Made by a program: the position numbers and the translations under genes
Shown here: positions 43,848 to 55,696 of the stretch, one piece after another
How the letters are laid out: each line of letters opens with the position of its first letter
How positions within the stretch are numbered: position 1 is the first letter of the stretch
The notes under the pieces: generated by a model
Databases searched by the model: none
What the model saw: the letters and a program-made list of their open reading frames with translations, nothing else
Told to the model about the DNA's origin: nothing
NCBI GenBank assembly: GCA_015179045.1
Contig: WHUZ01000085.1
Location: forward strand, 62,001 to 126,000
DNA length: 64,000 nt
Direction: 5' to 3'
Source of the DNA: Kalaharituber pfeilii
Lineage: Eukaryota > Ascomycota > Pezizomycetes > Pezizales > Pezizaceae

Positions 43848-46800
43848 CTCTATTTGTCTGGAGGCTTTTATATCGGCTATGATTGGCGAAGATTTGCAAT
43901 TGCGATGGGTGGGAAGCTCTTCGGGACGATTTGGTGCAGTGGGAATCGACAGCTAGGTTCAAGGGCCTCAGACGCCAAGCCACAGGACAACAGAGGCGCA
44001 CCTTCCGCCGCCTCACCTCTGATTCGTATTTAGCTAAATCGGGTTTGAGCGCGAATATGCTCAATTCGTCTTGGAGGATAAATTAGGATTGACTCCGCGT
44101 CACAATCCATTTGCAAGAAATATGCAGCACTTCAAAATCCTCGTTTCTGCGAGTTCGCAGGTAAGCCGTAATTCAAGAAAATCTGAGTTGCATAAATCTT
44201 ATTTTTGCGCCCAGTGTAGCTAAAAAAAGAAGTGAGTTTTAATGACACAATACCGAATCTTGGCTTAATAACGCGGACGATTTTGGCAAGTAGTCTTTTA
44301 TATTTAGACTTGCATCATGGAGAGCTCTAATGTGAGTGCTGCATGAGCTCAGCAGAGCAGTTTAAGGCATTGTGGTTGCGGATAATATGAGTGGGTGTAG
44401 GATAGAATCCTGAAGGTGAGTAAGAATGACAGAAGTCTCAATAGATCTTTAGCTATAGATGTCGTTATCTCAAGTATCAACTTGCTGCTTGCTTGACCAG
44501 AAAGAAATATGATAGAATATTCTCACTTTGGTAGTTATTGCAAAGGATACCAAAATAAGGAGGTTCTCAATAAGCTACGGTATCATTTTTTGAACAGCTA
44601 CTCGGAATTATATCGGTTTATGGAACTGGGGAAATTTCTACAATATGACGGAGATCCTTTAGGATAATGTATCATAAATCTAATACTACCCAGAAACTCA
44701 GTAGATAACCATACATCCTAATCGACGTTCAAAAGTAGGCAGCATGATAATGTCTCAGTATATTTACAGTTGAATCTCACAGTTACATGATTTAAGTTTG
44801 AAGGAAGAGAGCTCTGATAAAGCGACCTACACTTGAGACCAAAACGCGGAACCGACTACGGTAATCGCAATGGCTATAGTGTATTAGAATCATTAAGGCA
44901 ACTCATACCCTTCAAAACAAATGGAGGCCGAACTCAACCGTTGTATGCAAGCCTGCGTCACGCATGTATTACAGTTGAAACGACCACAAAAGTTGAGGTC
45001 CAATGGCGCTCTAAGAATATTTACGAAACAATAAAATATGCTAGATTAAGCAATAAGAATTAGGAGTAAACTGGTAACGTCCTTTTTTGTACAAAGATCA
45101 ACCCATCGAGGTTCGCACCCGGTATGTGTGGCATTGGAGTCTTCAGGATAGCAGTGTGCGTGCCGCCATTTTACTCGGAATCCTCGTCTTCAGGGATTGT
45201 TTGGGTATCTTCAAGAATCTTGGGACAATAGTTAGCGATGTCATCGGTGACAAAGTTAATAGCGAGGCGGCTTTTGCATCAAAGATGTGAAACATGTGAA
45301 GGTAGGCGACAGCCGAGGTTGCGCGGCCGGGTCCCAATGGAGTTGTAGCTGGGGTATTTAGGATAATGAACATACCGGTTCAAGTCTCCTCTTGAGCTCT
45401 GGGATCTTAGTTTCCTTTATCAATAGAGTATTGTCATCCAAGTCCTGTATAAACCCCGTCTGTTGTGAGCCTTGCTTGTTCCAACGCCAGCATCTTGTTG
45501 AAAGGGTGTTCGCACCTCAATTATAAAATCATTGTGGTTTGCATCTATTTTCAGAATAATCGCCTTGATAGATGGATCGCTGTTATTTGAAGCCGAGTTC
45601 AGCAACGTCGAGATTTCTATGATTCAGAATCACTGACCATTCCACCAGGACACCTGAATGCAATTTGACGAATGAGAAATCAACTCAGTTTGTGGGCTAG
45701 TTACCTGACGTACCTTTGACAGCTCGTGGCATTTTCTATCAGTGAATGCTGTATCTAGATAAGTGGTTCGAGACTGGCATAGAGTGGTGGGTTAATGGTG
45801 ATAATAGCTAGCTCTTCGACGAGAAATGCGGATGCTGGGGAGCTAGGTCGGTACGTATTGCCAGTTCACGCACCACAACCTAATTACCTCAGGCTTCCCT
45901 GGCTTGGCATCACAAAGAGTGCAGTCTGCCGTTCTGATCATTTACATATCTTTGACTTCTCCTCTTAGCTTCCAACCTTTACTCTCATCGCCAGGCCCTC
46001 ATCATAGCTTCGATTCAAGTGGACCTCGACAGCGACGATACATTTTACACTTTGCACCACCAAGGGTGACGTTCTCTATTACGGATTCCACCACCACCAC
46101 CACCACCACCACCACCACCACCACCACCACCACCACCACCACCACCACCACCACCACCACCACCACCACCAGTGTGAAATAGGACGAGAGAATTTTCCAT
46201 CGCCGGCAACGACCCACAGTCCCCAAAGTTATCGGTGTATCCTGGGCAATTGTGGATGGGTCTGTAGCCTCTCGCAAGAATCCAAAGCGCTTAGAAGCCC
46301 ATGGTGGGTACCGTATGTTGATATTCCCAGTCCAGATGATGACCTTCATCTGCCGCAGGTAGCCCCTACACAAGGAGGTCAGATCGAATTGTTGGATAGA
46401 ATTCACGCTACCATCAATTTATTTGCTATGCGTAATTGGAAATTGCGGTTGGGAAGTGGCTGAACGAAGCGAAAGGAATCCCATATAAAAACCTCACACC
46501 AGACGTCGACGAAAGGGAGTGCGCTACATTTTATTTTATTTTATTTTTATTTTATTTTTTATTTATTTAATTTTTTTTTTTTAATATATCGTAATCGCGT
46601 GTGCCCTGTGGGCTATGGCGATGAGTGTGCTACAGCAAGCAGCTCCTTCGAAAGGCACTTTTGGTGCGAGACTACTTTACAGCAGGTATCTGTTTATTGC
46701 GCCTCGGACCAGTCATTTGCGAAGGCATGCGACGTGCATTAATTAGCATATGCACGTAGCTAACCCTGCTACCTTTATGTTCTCGTGCCGTTCATACTGT

Positions 46801-47701
46801 TCAGCCGCAATCAGCATTAATATGGCACGAACCTCTCATTGGTATTGATTTCCACGGAATCAATTCATCCAGGAGTGCTTTCCGCCGCTGTATCCGAAAT
46901 ATCCTCCTCGTGTATTGTATCTCCAAAACGAGAACTATACAGTAAAAACACATTCACAGCTTGCATTGGAATATGTTTACTGCCATTGTAGAGACTATTC
47001 ATCGGTGTCCTGGATCAACATAGCTACCGAAGAGACTACAACAATTGGTTTCACTTAAATCATGCAACGACTTATCAAACATTATGTCAATCTCTGCAAC
47101 GAAGCAGCCTGCACACATATTGGCTGAGTACTGGACATGTCGGGCGCACTCGATCCGGCAAGAAAGTTTACCGTACAGCAACAAATTGAAGAGAGCATGT
47201 TGTCAATGTTGTAAAGGAATGATTAGCTGCTGCGAAGGACAACACCAAATGGCTACTTTTGTTGGCAATCTTAATGATCTGGAATCTTTGGAGATTAATG
47301 ACTATATTCCATCCTCACCTTACAGGACTGTGATTAGTACTAGCAGAAGACGTGGGATTGTACAGGGACAAAGGTGGGTTAGAGGTGGAGCAAATGCAGA
47401 ATATTGAGGCAGAAGAGTTTTAATTGAAAAGTGCAAAGATAGATTTTGAGAAACTAATTGCAGACAGTAAGTGAAGGTCAGTTCAACATACTTTCCTGTG
47501 TATGAAACTTAGACCACTAGGGTAAAGAAAGTATGTAGGACGTGATTTCTAGAAAGAAGCTGCTGCGATAATAACGCAGAAACTTGAATTCCTGCCACTT
47601 GCTATAGAACATACGTACACGTTCGCTAGCAATTCGTTTATGCAGCGAGGAATGAAATCACCAATGGAAGGCATGTAGAACTATCTTTAGATAAAGCAGG
47701 G
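43848..47701. other. Intergenic, no supported gene, with two microsatellites
   Basis: About 3.9 kb without recognisable protein or RNA genes. It includes a CCA trinucleotide run (listed) and an A/T-only TTTTATTTTA stretch at 46529-46582. A 120-codon plus-strand frame at 47045-47407 is Cys/Ser-rich but matches no family, so I do not call it. Confidence 0.45.
46088..46171. repeat. (CCA)n microsatellite, about 28 units
   Basis: An uninterrupted CCA run. It reads as poly-Thr on the plus strand and poly-Val on the minus, giving spurious frames. Its purity suggests recent expansion. Confidence 0.9.
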
Positions 47702-48060
47702 TATGAGCGTGGGGCGTGATGCACCTAATTCCACTACTCTACGCACTAGGTCCTCTCCTGGGTAGTCGCTGGGCGAAGAAGGAGTTGAGCAGAGGAGATT
47801 ACTCAGTGTGAGTGAGAGCTGTTCAATTGTATAGCAAGTGCAGCCACCAGTATTAGGGAGACATAGCCGTAGAAAAGGTTGAAGGTAATGGAATGAATAT
47901 GAATGGAAGAATGAATGAATGATGAAAATAGGAAAGATAAAGATGAAAGACGAGGATGAATATGAAAGATGAAGACGAATGATGAAACGCTATGTACTGT
48001 ACAAAGGACACCCTAATTAACGAGACTACCCTAATTATACCCCTCGCCACCAGACTTATC
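47702..48060 (+). repeat. LTR-like fragment, related to 48628 and 52340
   Basis: The first 65 bp (TGAGCGTGGGGCGTGATGCA, then CTAATTCCACTACTC) recurs at 48628-48695. The later GA-rich part (GAATGATGAAA, then CGCTATGTACTGTACAAAG) resembles 52400-52470. Placement around the gypsy relic suggests pieces of its LTR. Confidence 0.5.
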
Positions 48061-48627
48061 ATTTCTAAGCATCTCCCACGCTCCCGGACTTACCCTGACT
48101 ATGTGATGTAACCCAACCATAGCCTATAAAGCTATATAGCCCTCGTGACCTGCGGCATCTGAGCCCAGAGCCAGCGCGGCTATAGTCACTTAGGCGCGAC
48201 GTCTACCACAAGGGATAATGATGCAAGGGTAAAATGGTCTTGCTCGTATCTTGCTAAAGACATAAGCCCCGGAGACTCAATCCAAATGGCAATGCAAACG
48301 GATAGAGATGATAGTATTAGTATCCACCCATTGATTCATAGGTGGGCTCAGAGGAAACTGGAGACGGAACCCGAAAGACATAGCAAGACCACCGAGGCAT
48401 TTCTTATGGTTGCGTATGCAATTGCTAATTCCTTCAACTAAGAAGGTGAAAGGTAGAGGATTGGGACTTTGAGCGACGAATGCTGCCACATATTATTTAT
48501 TACTTTAGAAAAGTAAATGAAGTATCTACTGGTGGCAATGGAGATCTGAGATGCTGACAGTATTGCAGGATCTGGGTAAGGTTTATTTATTTATATCGTG
48601 GCTCTTATAGGCAGGCCGAAGAGACGT

Positions 48628-49200
48628 TATGAGCGTGGGGTGGGCTGCACCTAATTCCACTACTCTGCGCACTGGGCCCTCTACTGGATGGTCACTTTTT
48701 CTTCTTTTTTTTCGCGTGCCGCCACTGGATGGTCACTGACGTTGGAGGATAAAATAGATAACGTTGTACAGTAGTTCGAGGCGGATGTCATGCCGCAACA
48801 GGGATTAACAGGCTTGGTAACCGAGATGCAGTGATTGACCCGAACCGCATAAGCTCTCGAAACGCGCCAACCGCTGAGAACAGCGCCAGTAGCGGCTGCA
48901 GAAGTGGGCAGGCACAGCTCCACAGCACTCTATATTATTTCACAGAATTCTGCGGTGTGTTTCTATGTCGTCATGCCCAAGTTTATAAATACTCGTATGA
49001 AGTCATATCTGCTTACTCTTGTTGACTTTCATCTATTAATTTCTCTTCACTCACCAGTATGTAGTCTTCACTGGTCAACGTACACTTATTCCCTCTCTAG
49101 ATTGTGTCTTCTATCCCTCTTTGTGCATCCGTGGCTTCGTAGTACCCGCAACCATCGCTCTCGTTTTACTGACCCACAGCGCCGCCTTACGGTAGTATCT
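48628..49200 (+). repeat. Repeat copy inverted relative to 51270-51665
   Basis: About 400 bp (48795-49195) is found in opposite orientation at 51270-51665 at high similarity, including ACGCGCCAACCGC, CACAGAATTCTGCGGT and GACCCACAGCGCCGCCTTAC. It probably derives from the LTR/leader of a gypsy-type element. Confidence 0.7.
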
Positions 49201-49439
49201 CCCCTCTTAAATTCAAGCCTGAGCTCCTGATCAGACCACAGTGTAAAACCCATGTGCAGCAGCAGTTAATGAAAATATAGGATACACGTAAGAGAATGAC
49301 ATGCCATGCAATGAATGCACAACAATATATGCAGTAAGCCGAAAATTCAGGGTAACGAATGAACAAGGAAATATAGGAACAGATTATTTCTGATCGGCGG
49401 AGCCTTTCCCCCTCTTTTTCGCTTATTTGTACGGCGGTT

Positions 49440-51200
49440 CCATATTGTGGAGCCAGGCTTGTCTGGGTATTTCTGGTGGAAATTGATTGATCATTTCTCG
49501 TATGTTTCTAATACCCTTGAGCTGGTTCCCAAGTATTGTCATAATGAATAGCCTTTCCACTTGACCTCATATTCCAGCTTCTCTCCACGTATGCGGCTGT
49601 TGACTATTTCTTCAACTTCCCTTCGCCATCAATGATAATCGGCGGTGTATAATAATGATGTCATATGAGGCCAGCACTTCTGACCAACGAGCTTGTCTTC
49701 AATTAAGACTTCCGTGGTAGTAAACGACCAAAGGTTCTGATAGTCCAAATAGATCTGTATTGAGACAAGCAGGCATCAATGGCAAAGTCAGAAGCATCAG
49801 TTTGGACAACAGTAGGAAGTTCGTGATCGAAGTGTTTTAAGACCACTGCTGGCGAAGGATTGCTTTATAGCCTCGAATGCCTTCTGACACTCCTCAGTCC
49901 ATGTAAAATGGTGAATCTTTTCTGAGTAAGTGAGTGAGTGGTGCGACAATATGGCTGTAACATTGTATAAATCGGCGATAGAAATTCGCGAATCCTAGAA
50001 ACGACATGATATCCATAACACACTTTATAACCGATTCAACCTTACTAGGGTCCATCTTTATCCCTTTTCTAGTAATGATATAACCCAACTCTATCTCTTC
50101 GGCATGGAATAAGCATTTCTCGAGCTTCACAAAGAGGTTGTATTCACCGAGCTTCTCCAATATTTTGGTCACATGAACTTTGTTTTCCTCAAGCGTATTA
50201 GAGAAGATCAGGATATCGTCGAGGGGGGTAACAATGAAGTAATCGAGGTGTGGCCGAAGAATATCATTCACCAACGCTTGAAACGATGCGGATCGTTCGT
50301 TAATCCAAAAGGCATAATCGTGTCCTCATCATGTCCATATCGTGTTCGAAATGCCGTTTTCCATTCGTTATCTTCAATTCGTTTCAGATTATATGCCCCC
50401 TCGTAGGTCAATCTTCGTGAAGTATTTTGCCCCACGAACTCAATCTAGAAGCTCTGATATCAATGGTATGAGATAGCGATTCTTTACCGTAATTCAACTT
50501 AGCACCCGGTCATCAAACACCTCCCATCCTGCTTCTTAGTACATAATCTTAGTATATAATATTGGAGCACCAGCAGGAGAGGACGATTGACGAATGAAGC
50601 CTTTCGCTAAATTCTTATCCGGGAATTCCCGTAGAGCTTGTAGCTCAGCCTCTGAAAGTGCATAGATTGGGCCAAACGGGGTGTGTGTGCCAGGTTGGAG
50701 AGGGATTTTGTGGTCCCAAGACTGATGCTGAGGTAGAACAGCTGCTTCAGTGGCAGAAAAGATGCGAGAGAAGCGTTTGTATTCCTCCGGAATGACAGGA
50801 GCAACATTCGTCTTGCTGGGTGTGGATATTTCCGACGTTTCGCTAAGTGGTAAAATGCTGGGGCTGACACAAACGAGATGTTCAATGAAGTCGACGTACA
50901 GGAAGATTCAAAACGAGAAACTGAATAGACAAGGAAGAAATATTTAAAAAGTGGGAGACAACGCGAGTGACAGATTGCGGAGGTAAAATCAATCTCATCG
51001 TTAGCCCAATTAACAGCAGAATTATGCAAACGCAACCAGGGAAGACCTAAAACGATTATCATAGTACTTCTTGGGGAATAACATGCAACGGAATCCTCTC
51101 AGAGAGCGAAGGGATAGACAGAACTAATGGTACAGTGTAATGAGCAATTAATAGAACCAGACGAAATAGAAGAACCATCAATCATGTTGAAATCAATAGG
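49440..51200 (-). mobile_element. Decayed Ty3/gypsy retrotransposon (protease and reverse transcriptase remnants)
   Basis: On the minus strand a protease-end fragment (VLGLPWLRLHNSAVNWANDE, from about 51062) is followed by degenerate sequence and then a reverse transcriptase part at 50274-49894: PHLDYFIVTPLDDILIFSNT with the catalytic DD, LEKLGEYNLFVKLEKCLFH, LGYIITRKGIKMDPSKVE and LGFANFYRRFIQCYSHI. This is the Ty3/gypsy order. Stops and frame changes separate the pieces; gag and most of integrase are missing. The promoter-side repeat lies only about 200 bp away, so there was internal deletion. Confidence 0.8.
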
Positions 51201-51269
51201 AACAGGATGATGAAGGAGTGGTATAGGGTATCTTCCATAATCCGTAGCAGGCGCGCTAGGGGTGACTGG

Positions 51270-51665
51270 TCAAACTGTAAGGCGGCGCTGTGGGTCAGTA
51301 AAACGAAAGCGATGGTTGCGGGTACTAAGAGGCCACGGATGCACAAGGAGGGAGGGAATGAGCGTACGTTGACCAGTGAAGACTACATACAGGTGAGTGC
51401 AGGAGATATAAATACATGAGAGATGGTGAACATGAGTAAGCAGAGATGACTTCACACGAATGTTCATAAACATGGGCATGACGACATGGAAACATACTGC
51501 AGAATTCTGTAGAATAATGAGGTGTGGCTGTCTGCTGCTGCAACCGCTATTGGCGCTGTCCTCGGCGGTTGGCGCGTTTCGAGAGCTTTCCGTGTTCCCG
51601 TGCCTAGTCTCTTGGCACGCTTAGTTCATCTATTCCCTGTTAATTCCTGTTGCGGCATGGCACGG
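51270..51665 (-). repeat. Inverted partner of the 48.8-49.2 kb repeat
   Basis: The reverse-strand copy adjoins the 5' side of the gypsy protease remnant, as an LTR/leader would. The partner at 48.8 kb lies beyond the 3' side but inverted, so the locus is two element pieces or a rearranged one, not a simple insertion. Confidence 0.7.
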
Positions 51666-51690
51666 GAGATTGAGTCGTACTGCAGCTTAA

Positions 51691-52330
51691 TAGAGACCTT
51701 CCGCAACGCCGTCTAGACGGCGCGGGACCCCTGCAGCAATGCCAAGCGTGGCGGTGCGCGACGTCTAGACGGCGCTGCCCGTCTAGAGTAGACGGGAACC
51801 CCCCGTTTTTACGTCTAGAACTTTGAACCACTATAGCATCTCAACGAACACTCGGATTTTATTGTTGAAGATATCTATTGATAGCTGAAAGTCTCTACTT
51901 TACCGTGATACCATGAGTTCTTCAAGAAATACACAAGAAGCTTTGACAAATGAGAGATTGCTGGAGGCATCACAAACCGCCCTGCCGAGCCAATTTCTTA
52001 GCGCCGATGCAACAACTGAGCAGCAACAACAAGCAACAAATTCTCAGCTGCCAGAAGCTGAGAATTTGTGTTCCTGCTAACAGGTGCCGCAGTCGCAGTT
52101 TCTGGATGCGCTGATATTGAAATCTCAGTATAAGTTGTGAAGGCATTGTCACTTCATGTCTTTGGTAGTCCACAAAGTTACTTTGTCTACGTGGTTGAAG
52201 ATGCAACACTCCTCTTTTTTCTGACCCCTGTCAGTTTAAAAATTTTGCGGAAGGTCTTTTGGGCCGTCTAGACCGCACCCTGGTCAAGTGGCGTTTTCGG
52301 CCGTCTAGACGGCGTTGCGGAAGGTCTCTA
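51691..52330. mobile_element. 636-bp TA-flanked DNA element with perfect 29-bp TIRs
   Basis: TA at 51691 and 52329 flank an element beginning GAGACCTTCCGCAACGCCGT and continuing to CTAGACGGC, with an exact inverted copy at the other end. The palindrome CCGTCTAGACGG is part of each TIR, and GTCTAGAC-like motifs recur inside (near 51710, 51769, 51780, 51811, 52265, 52301). A 55-codon frame (51913-52080; MSSSRNTQEALTNERLLEAS, then a Gln-rich part) could be what is left of an encoded protein. No transposase catalytic motif is present. Confidence 0.8.
51913..52080 (+). pseudogene. Short Gln/Ser-rich frame inside the TA-flanked element
   Basis: 55 codons, Ser/Thr/Gln-rich, start context ACCATGAG. 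It may be the N-terminus of a deleted transposase. A 9-bp-stem hairpin (TTCTCAGCT/AGCTGAGAA) overlaps its end. Coding status is uncertain. Confidence 0.25.
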
Positions 52331-52600
52331 ATTAAAGGTAAACGTTGGACAGTGAACAGTAATAGAAGGACCAAACATTAAAGGAATAATGGCTAGAGGT
52401 GAATGAACATGAGCGGAATGATGAATAGGAAAAATGGAAGAGGAATGATGAAAATGCTATGTACAAAGATCACCCTGCTTATACCTAGACTAGCACAGCT
52501 CCATCACGACAAAATTTGCTATTGGCTTGCTATGTCTTCGTCAGCCATCACCACGGTATCATACCATCAATAAAAACAATGCATCCCTGTCATTCGATCA

Positions 52601-52866
52601 TGTTGAAAGAATATGCAGCTCTGCAGAGCTGGTCAGTTGTGCCGAACATACGCAAGCTGAGCCAGGGTCATGACACATACTGACGTCTTTATGATTTCAT
52701 GGTTTTGTCCTTTATCGTCTGAATCCGCTACTATGCGCAATTTGTCTAGTTGGGTATAAAGGTATTTTCCTGAGTTCTTCTTGTATAAATAGGGCCATTT
52801 TGGGACGCTTGTTCGAAAGAATCAATCAACTGTATCCCACCGCATCAGCTTGTACTTTCAACAACA
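52601..52866 (+). repeat. 5' LTR of the copia element
   Basis: 266 bp with TATAAATAG at 52784-52792 as likely promoter. Termini TGTTG/CAACA. Confidence 0.85.
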
Positions 52867-52878
52867 GGTTATGAGCCC
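52867..52878 (+). other. Primer binding site, complementary to half initiator-tRNA-Met
   Basis: GGTTATGAGCCC directly follows the 5' LTR. It is the complement of GGGCTCATAACC, the anticodon-region sequence of eukaryotic initiator tRNA-Met, which copia-type elements use as a half-tRNA primer. Confidence 0.75.
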
Positions 52879-53104
52879 GGCACTCTCTTCACCTACCGCC
52901 TTCCTATAGCCTATCACATACAATGTTACCACATACATCTTACTACCTGCCTTTACTACTTGCACCTTCCACATACATCTCGTCCCATCTACATACCACG
53001 TTATCTACCCACACTCTCTTACAATGTCGAATACAACTTCCGTTCCTACTGTTCCTGCCACTATTGCATCATCGAATAATGACATACACGAGATAAAATA
53101 TGAA

Positions 53105-53631
53105 GCAAAGTTATAGATCTACTCAAGGGAAAAGCTCGTTTAAGACGATCTGAAGACCGAGGAATCATCTTTATACCTCGATTAGAAGACGGGAAGGATC
53201 TGCTTTGGTACCTAGAGAAGTATGAGGGTTGGAAGGGTATAGAGCTATACCATAGTGGACTGCCTGTCAATCAGAAGACTGAGATGATTACAAGTTGGCA
53301 GCAAGGTGGTACCTGGATCATAGCAACGAAAGCACTTGGGGCAGGCGTGGACTTTGCAAACATTCGAAACATAATACATATGGGGTTTGGAAAGGATGAT
53401 ACACTAATGGAATATGCTCAACAATCTGGCAGAGCAGGCAGAGATAGTCGATGGGGCCTATGCATAGCAGTAATAAAGGGCAAGGCAACTGTTCCGGTCT
53501 TCAACTCACATCAAAAGGCCTCTCGACGCCTCTCACTCCAAACATCCACCTGCTACCAAGGAATACAGACCAGGTCACGAAGAAAAAGATTGTTGGTTAG
53601 GATGGACCTACACCGAGCCGAAAAGCGATAA
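53105..53631 (+). pseudogene. RecQ-like DNA helicase C-terminal fragment inside the copia element
   Basis: The frame is open from about 53105 to TAA 53629. It reads VIDLLKGKARLRRSEDRGII, IPRLEDGKDLLWYLEKYEGW, IELYHSGLPVNQKTEMITSW, IIATKALGAGVDFANIRNII, then DTLMEYAQQSGRAGRDSRWG, which are RecA-like domain 2 motifs IV-VI of superfamily 2 RecQ helicases (arginine finger in QxxGRAGR). Domain 1 with the Walker A and DEAH motifs is absent, so it cannot be an active helicase. Fungi have repeated RecQ-like genes, some at telomeres or linked to mobile DNA; the fragment may have been captured from one. The edges to gag on the left and to degenerate sequence on the right are abrupt. Confidence 0.75.
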
Positions 53632-53814
53632 CAAGAGAAAGCGAGATACAGGGACTGCGAAAACTCTCGAAAACCGAATAGAGAGACCCCAGCAAAATAA
53701 ACAAAGACGGACCGACTGAGGAGCTCTCTGCATCACTGAGCTCGACTCAGATGGTGAAGATATTAAGGAAGAACCCGAGTCGGGAAACGAATAGGGAGCC
53801 CCGACAGTACCTTC

Positions 53815-54449
53815 TGTTGGAATGGTACATCCGTTGCATTTATGTTGCAGTTTTCTAAATAGCAATTCATTCCGTTATCACCTGTTTCACTTGATTATTT
53901 CATGCATATGAACCATGTCTGGCGCTTATGGTGTTTCGGTTATTATTAGCATTGACTCATACACCTCTCGGTTAGATTATATCTTCTTTTCTGTTATGGT
54001 TTTGAAGTCACGTTATATCTCACTTTCTGTGTATATAAGATTTGGCGGTTAGGCCGCAGGCTAATGGACGAGGCTTGACAGCGACCCTGGCCCGGAGGCC
54101 CGTGACCGAGCCACCAACAAGCCACCAACAGAGCCTCCACGGTCGCCACCAAGCCACGAGAAGAGGTCTTCCCATTCGGGAAGTCACAGGGAGATGGTCA
54201 CGTGCTGCCCTCGTGCTATATAGAGAGGGAGGAGAGGCCTTGCATTCACTCCTCAAGCCGCTGCGATTCGCAAGCCATACGAAATCGCAGAAGTCACCCA
54301 CCCACCGACCCCGTAACCCCAGCTACTCGAACCTCCGCGAGGGAGAGACTGGGGGGTCCTTCGGCGTGCCCTTCGGCATGCCCCTTCGGCATGCCAAGGG
54401 CACAGGGGGTTGGAAACCCCTAGGCCTTTTTTTCCGCAACCCTCGAAAC
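53815..54449. mobile_element. Possible nested solo-LTR-like insertion
   Basis: The segment begins TGTTGGAATGG and ends AACCAACA, complementary termini as in an LTR, with TATATAAG (about 54033) and CTATATAGAG (about 54217) inside. GC-rich near 54050-54420, unlike the copia flanks. Outer 5-bp flanks do not match, so this is tentative. Confidence 0.3.
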
Positions 54450-54732
54450 CAACAGTCAGATGGCGCTGAGTCATATTGCTTGCATTCCTTTTCTTTCACA
54501 TGTATGATAGTCGATAGAAATCTTCTCTCTTTTCCGAAGCCGATGTGCATTAGCTGGGCATTTCTGCCACTTCTTAATAGATCAGACTCAACGAGCTTGC
54601 CTTTCATTCCCTTCGTGAATACAAGCATTTACCAAAAAGACTCCGCTTATTTTGATACCTTCAAAGCTCCTGACCATCACCCTCTCCTTGCTACTAACAT
54701 TGAGTTCAAAGACCTCAACCTCAAAGTCAGAG

Positions 54733-55448
54733 CAATTATCGACATTGGTGCATCAGGTACCAGTCTTAGTGGAAAAATTGATGTACGCAATGTTAGGAAC
54801 TTGCCCAGATCTCACCTACACAGTATCTTATTAGGGCGTTTCAACTCAAATCCCACAGCAGAGCATGCCGCCGCCGCAAAACGAGTTTTTCGATATCTTC
54901 TACAAACGCTCAATCATGGACTCGTCTATGGCAGAAGTAATTCTGGCAACCTCATCGGATATAGTGACTTTGACTGGGCCGGTGACCTCGATGACAAGCA
55001 TTCAACATCAGGATATGTGTTGACTCTCAATGGTGCTGCTAACTCATGGAAATCGCGAAAACAACCTACCATAGCTCTATCATCTGCTGAGGCAGAATAT
55101 ATGGCTGCAACTGAAGCTTGCTTTGAAGCTATCTGGCTTCCCAAGCTATTCAACGAGCTAACTCGCGCGTGGGACAAATCCTATAAGTCCTCTGAGTCTG
55201 AACAAACTCAAATTTCCTATATGAACAACAATGGGGCAATGGATTTAGCGAAAAACCCGAAGCATCATGATCGAACAAAACACATTGCCATCAGACATCA
55301 TTTCATCCGTGAAGCTGTTGAACGTGGATCAGTTACACTCCGTTACATTCCCACTGAATCCAACATAGCTGATGTCCTCACGAAGCCACTGGCAAGAGAA
55401 AAGCATGAGAGGCATATGACTGCTATGGGCATTCGTTCATTTTTCTGA
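54733..55448 (+). pseudogene. copia polyprotein remnant: protease motif, RT tail, RNase H
   Basis: After AIIDIGASGTSL the frame moves abruptly to the RT end (LMYAMLGTCPDLTYTVSY in a neighbouring frame), then GRFNSNPTAEHAAAAKRVFR, IGYSDFDWAGDLDDKHSTSG, SWKSRKQPTIALSSAEAEYM, NNNGAMDLAKNPKHHDRTKH and SNIADVLTKPLAREKHERHM. The last blocks are the complete copia RNase H with its catalytic D, E and D residues, and end normally at TGA 55446. Confidence 0.85.
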
Positions 55449-55696
55449 GAAATTCTCTTTCGATTTTTTTCAGGCATTTTCTGGGAGTAGTACTCTTTCT
55501 CTCCCACAGATTTTTTCCCACTGGGTTTTTCTGTGGCAGTATGCAAAAGGCATCGAGAGTTTTAATGAAGCTACGGGGATTATATATTTCCATTTTATGA
55601 CTCTGAATTATATGGTGTTTGAGCTGCTTCTCCATCTGATTCTGACAAACCAATTCATGGATTTTTTGAAGTATTGATAGTGCGGTTGAGTGGGTG

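Noticed and set aside
45061..45160. tRNA-like box (GAGGTTCGCACCC)
   Set aside because: No matching A box or cloverleaf stems could be formed; no other tRNA candidates in the window either.
45904..46406. Poly-Thr and poly-Val open frames
   Set aside because: Both come from the (CCA)n microsatellite.
47045..47407. 120-codon Cys/Ser-rich plus-strand frame
   Set aside because: No signal peptide, no motif, no support from splice signals or neighbours.
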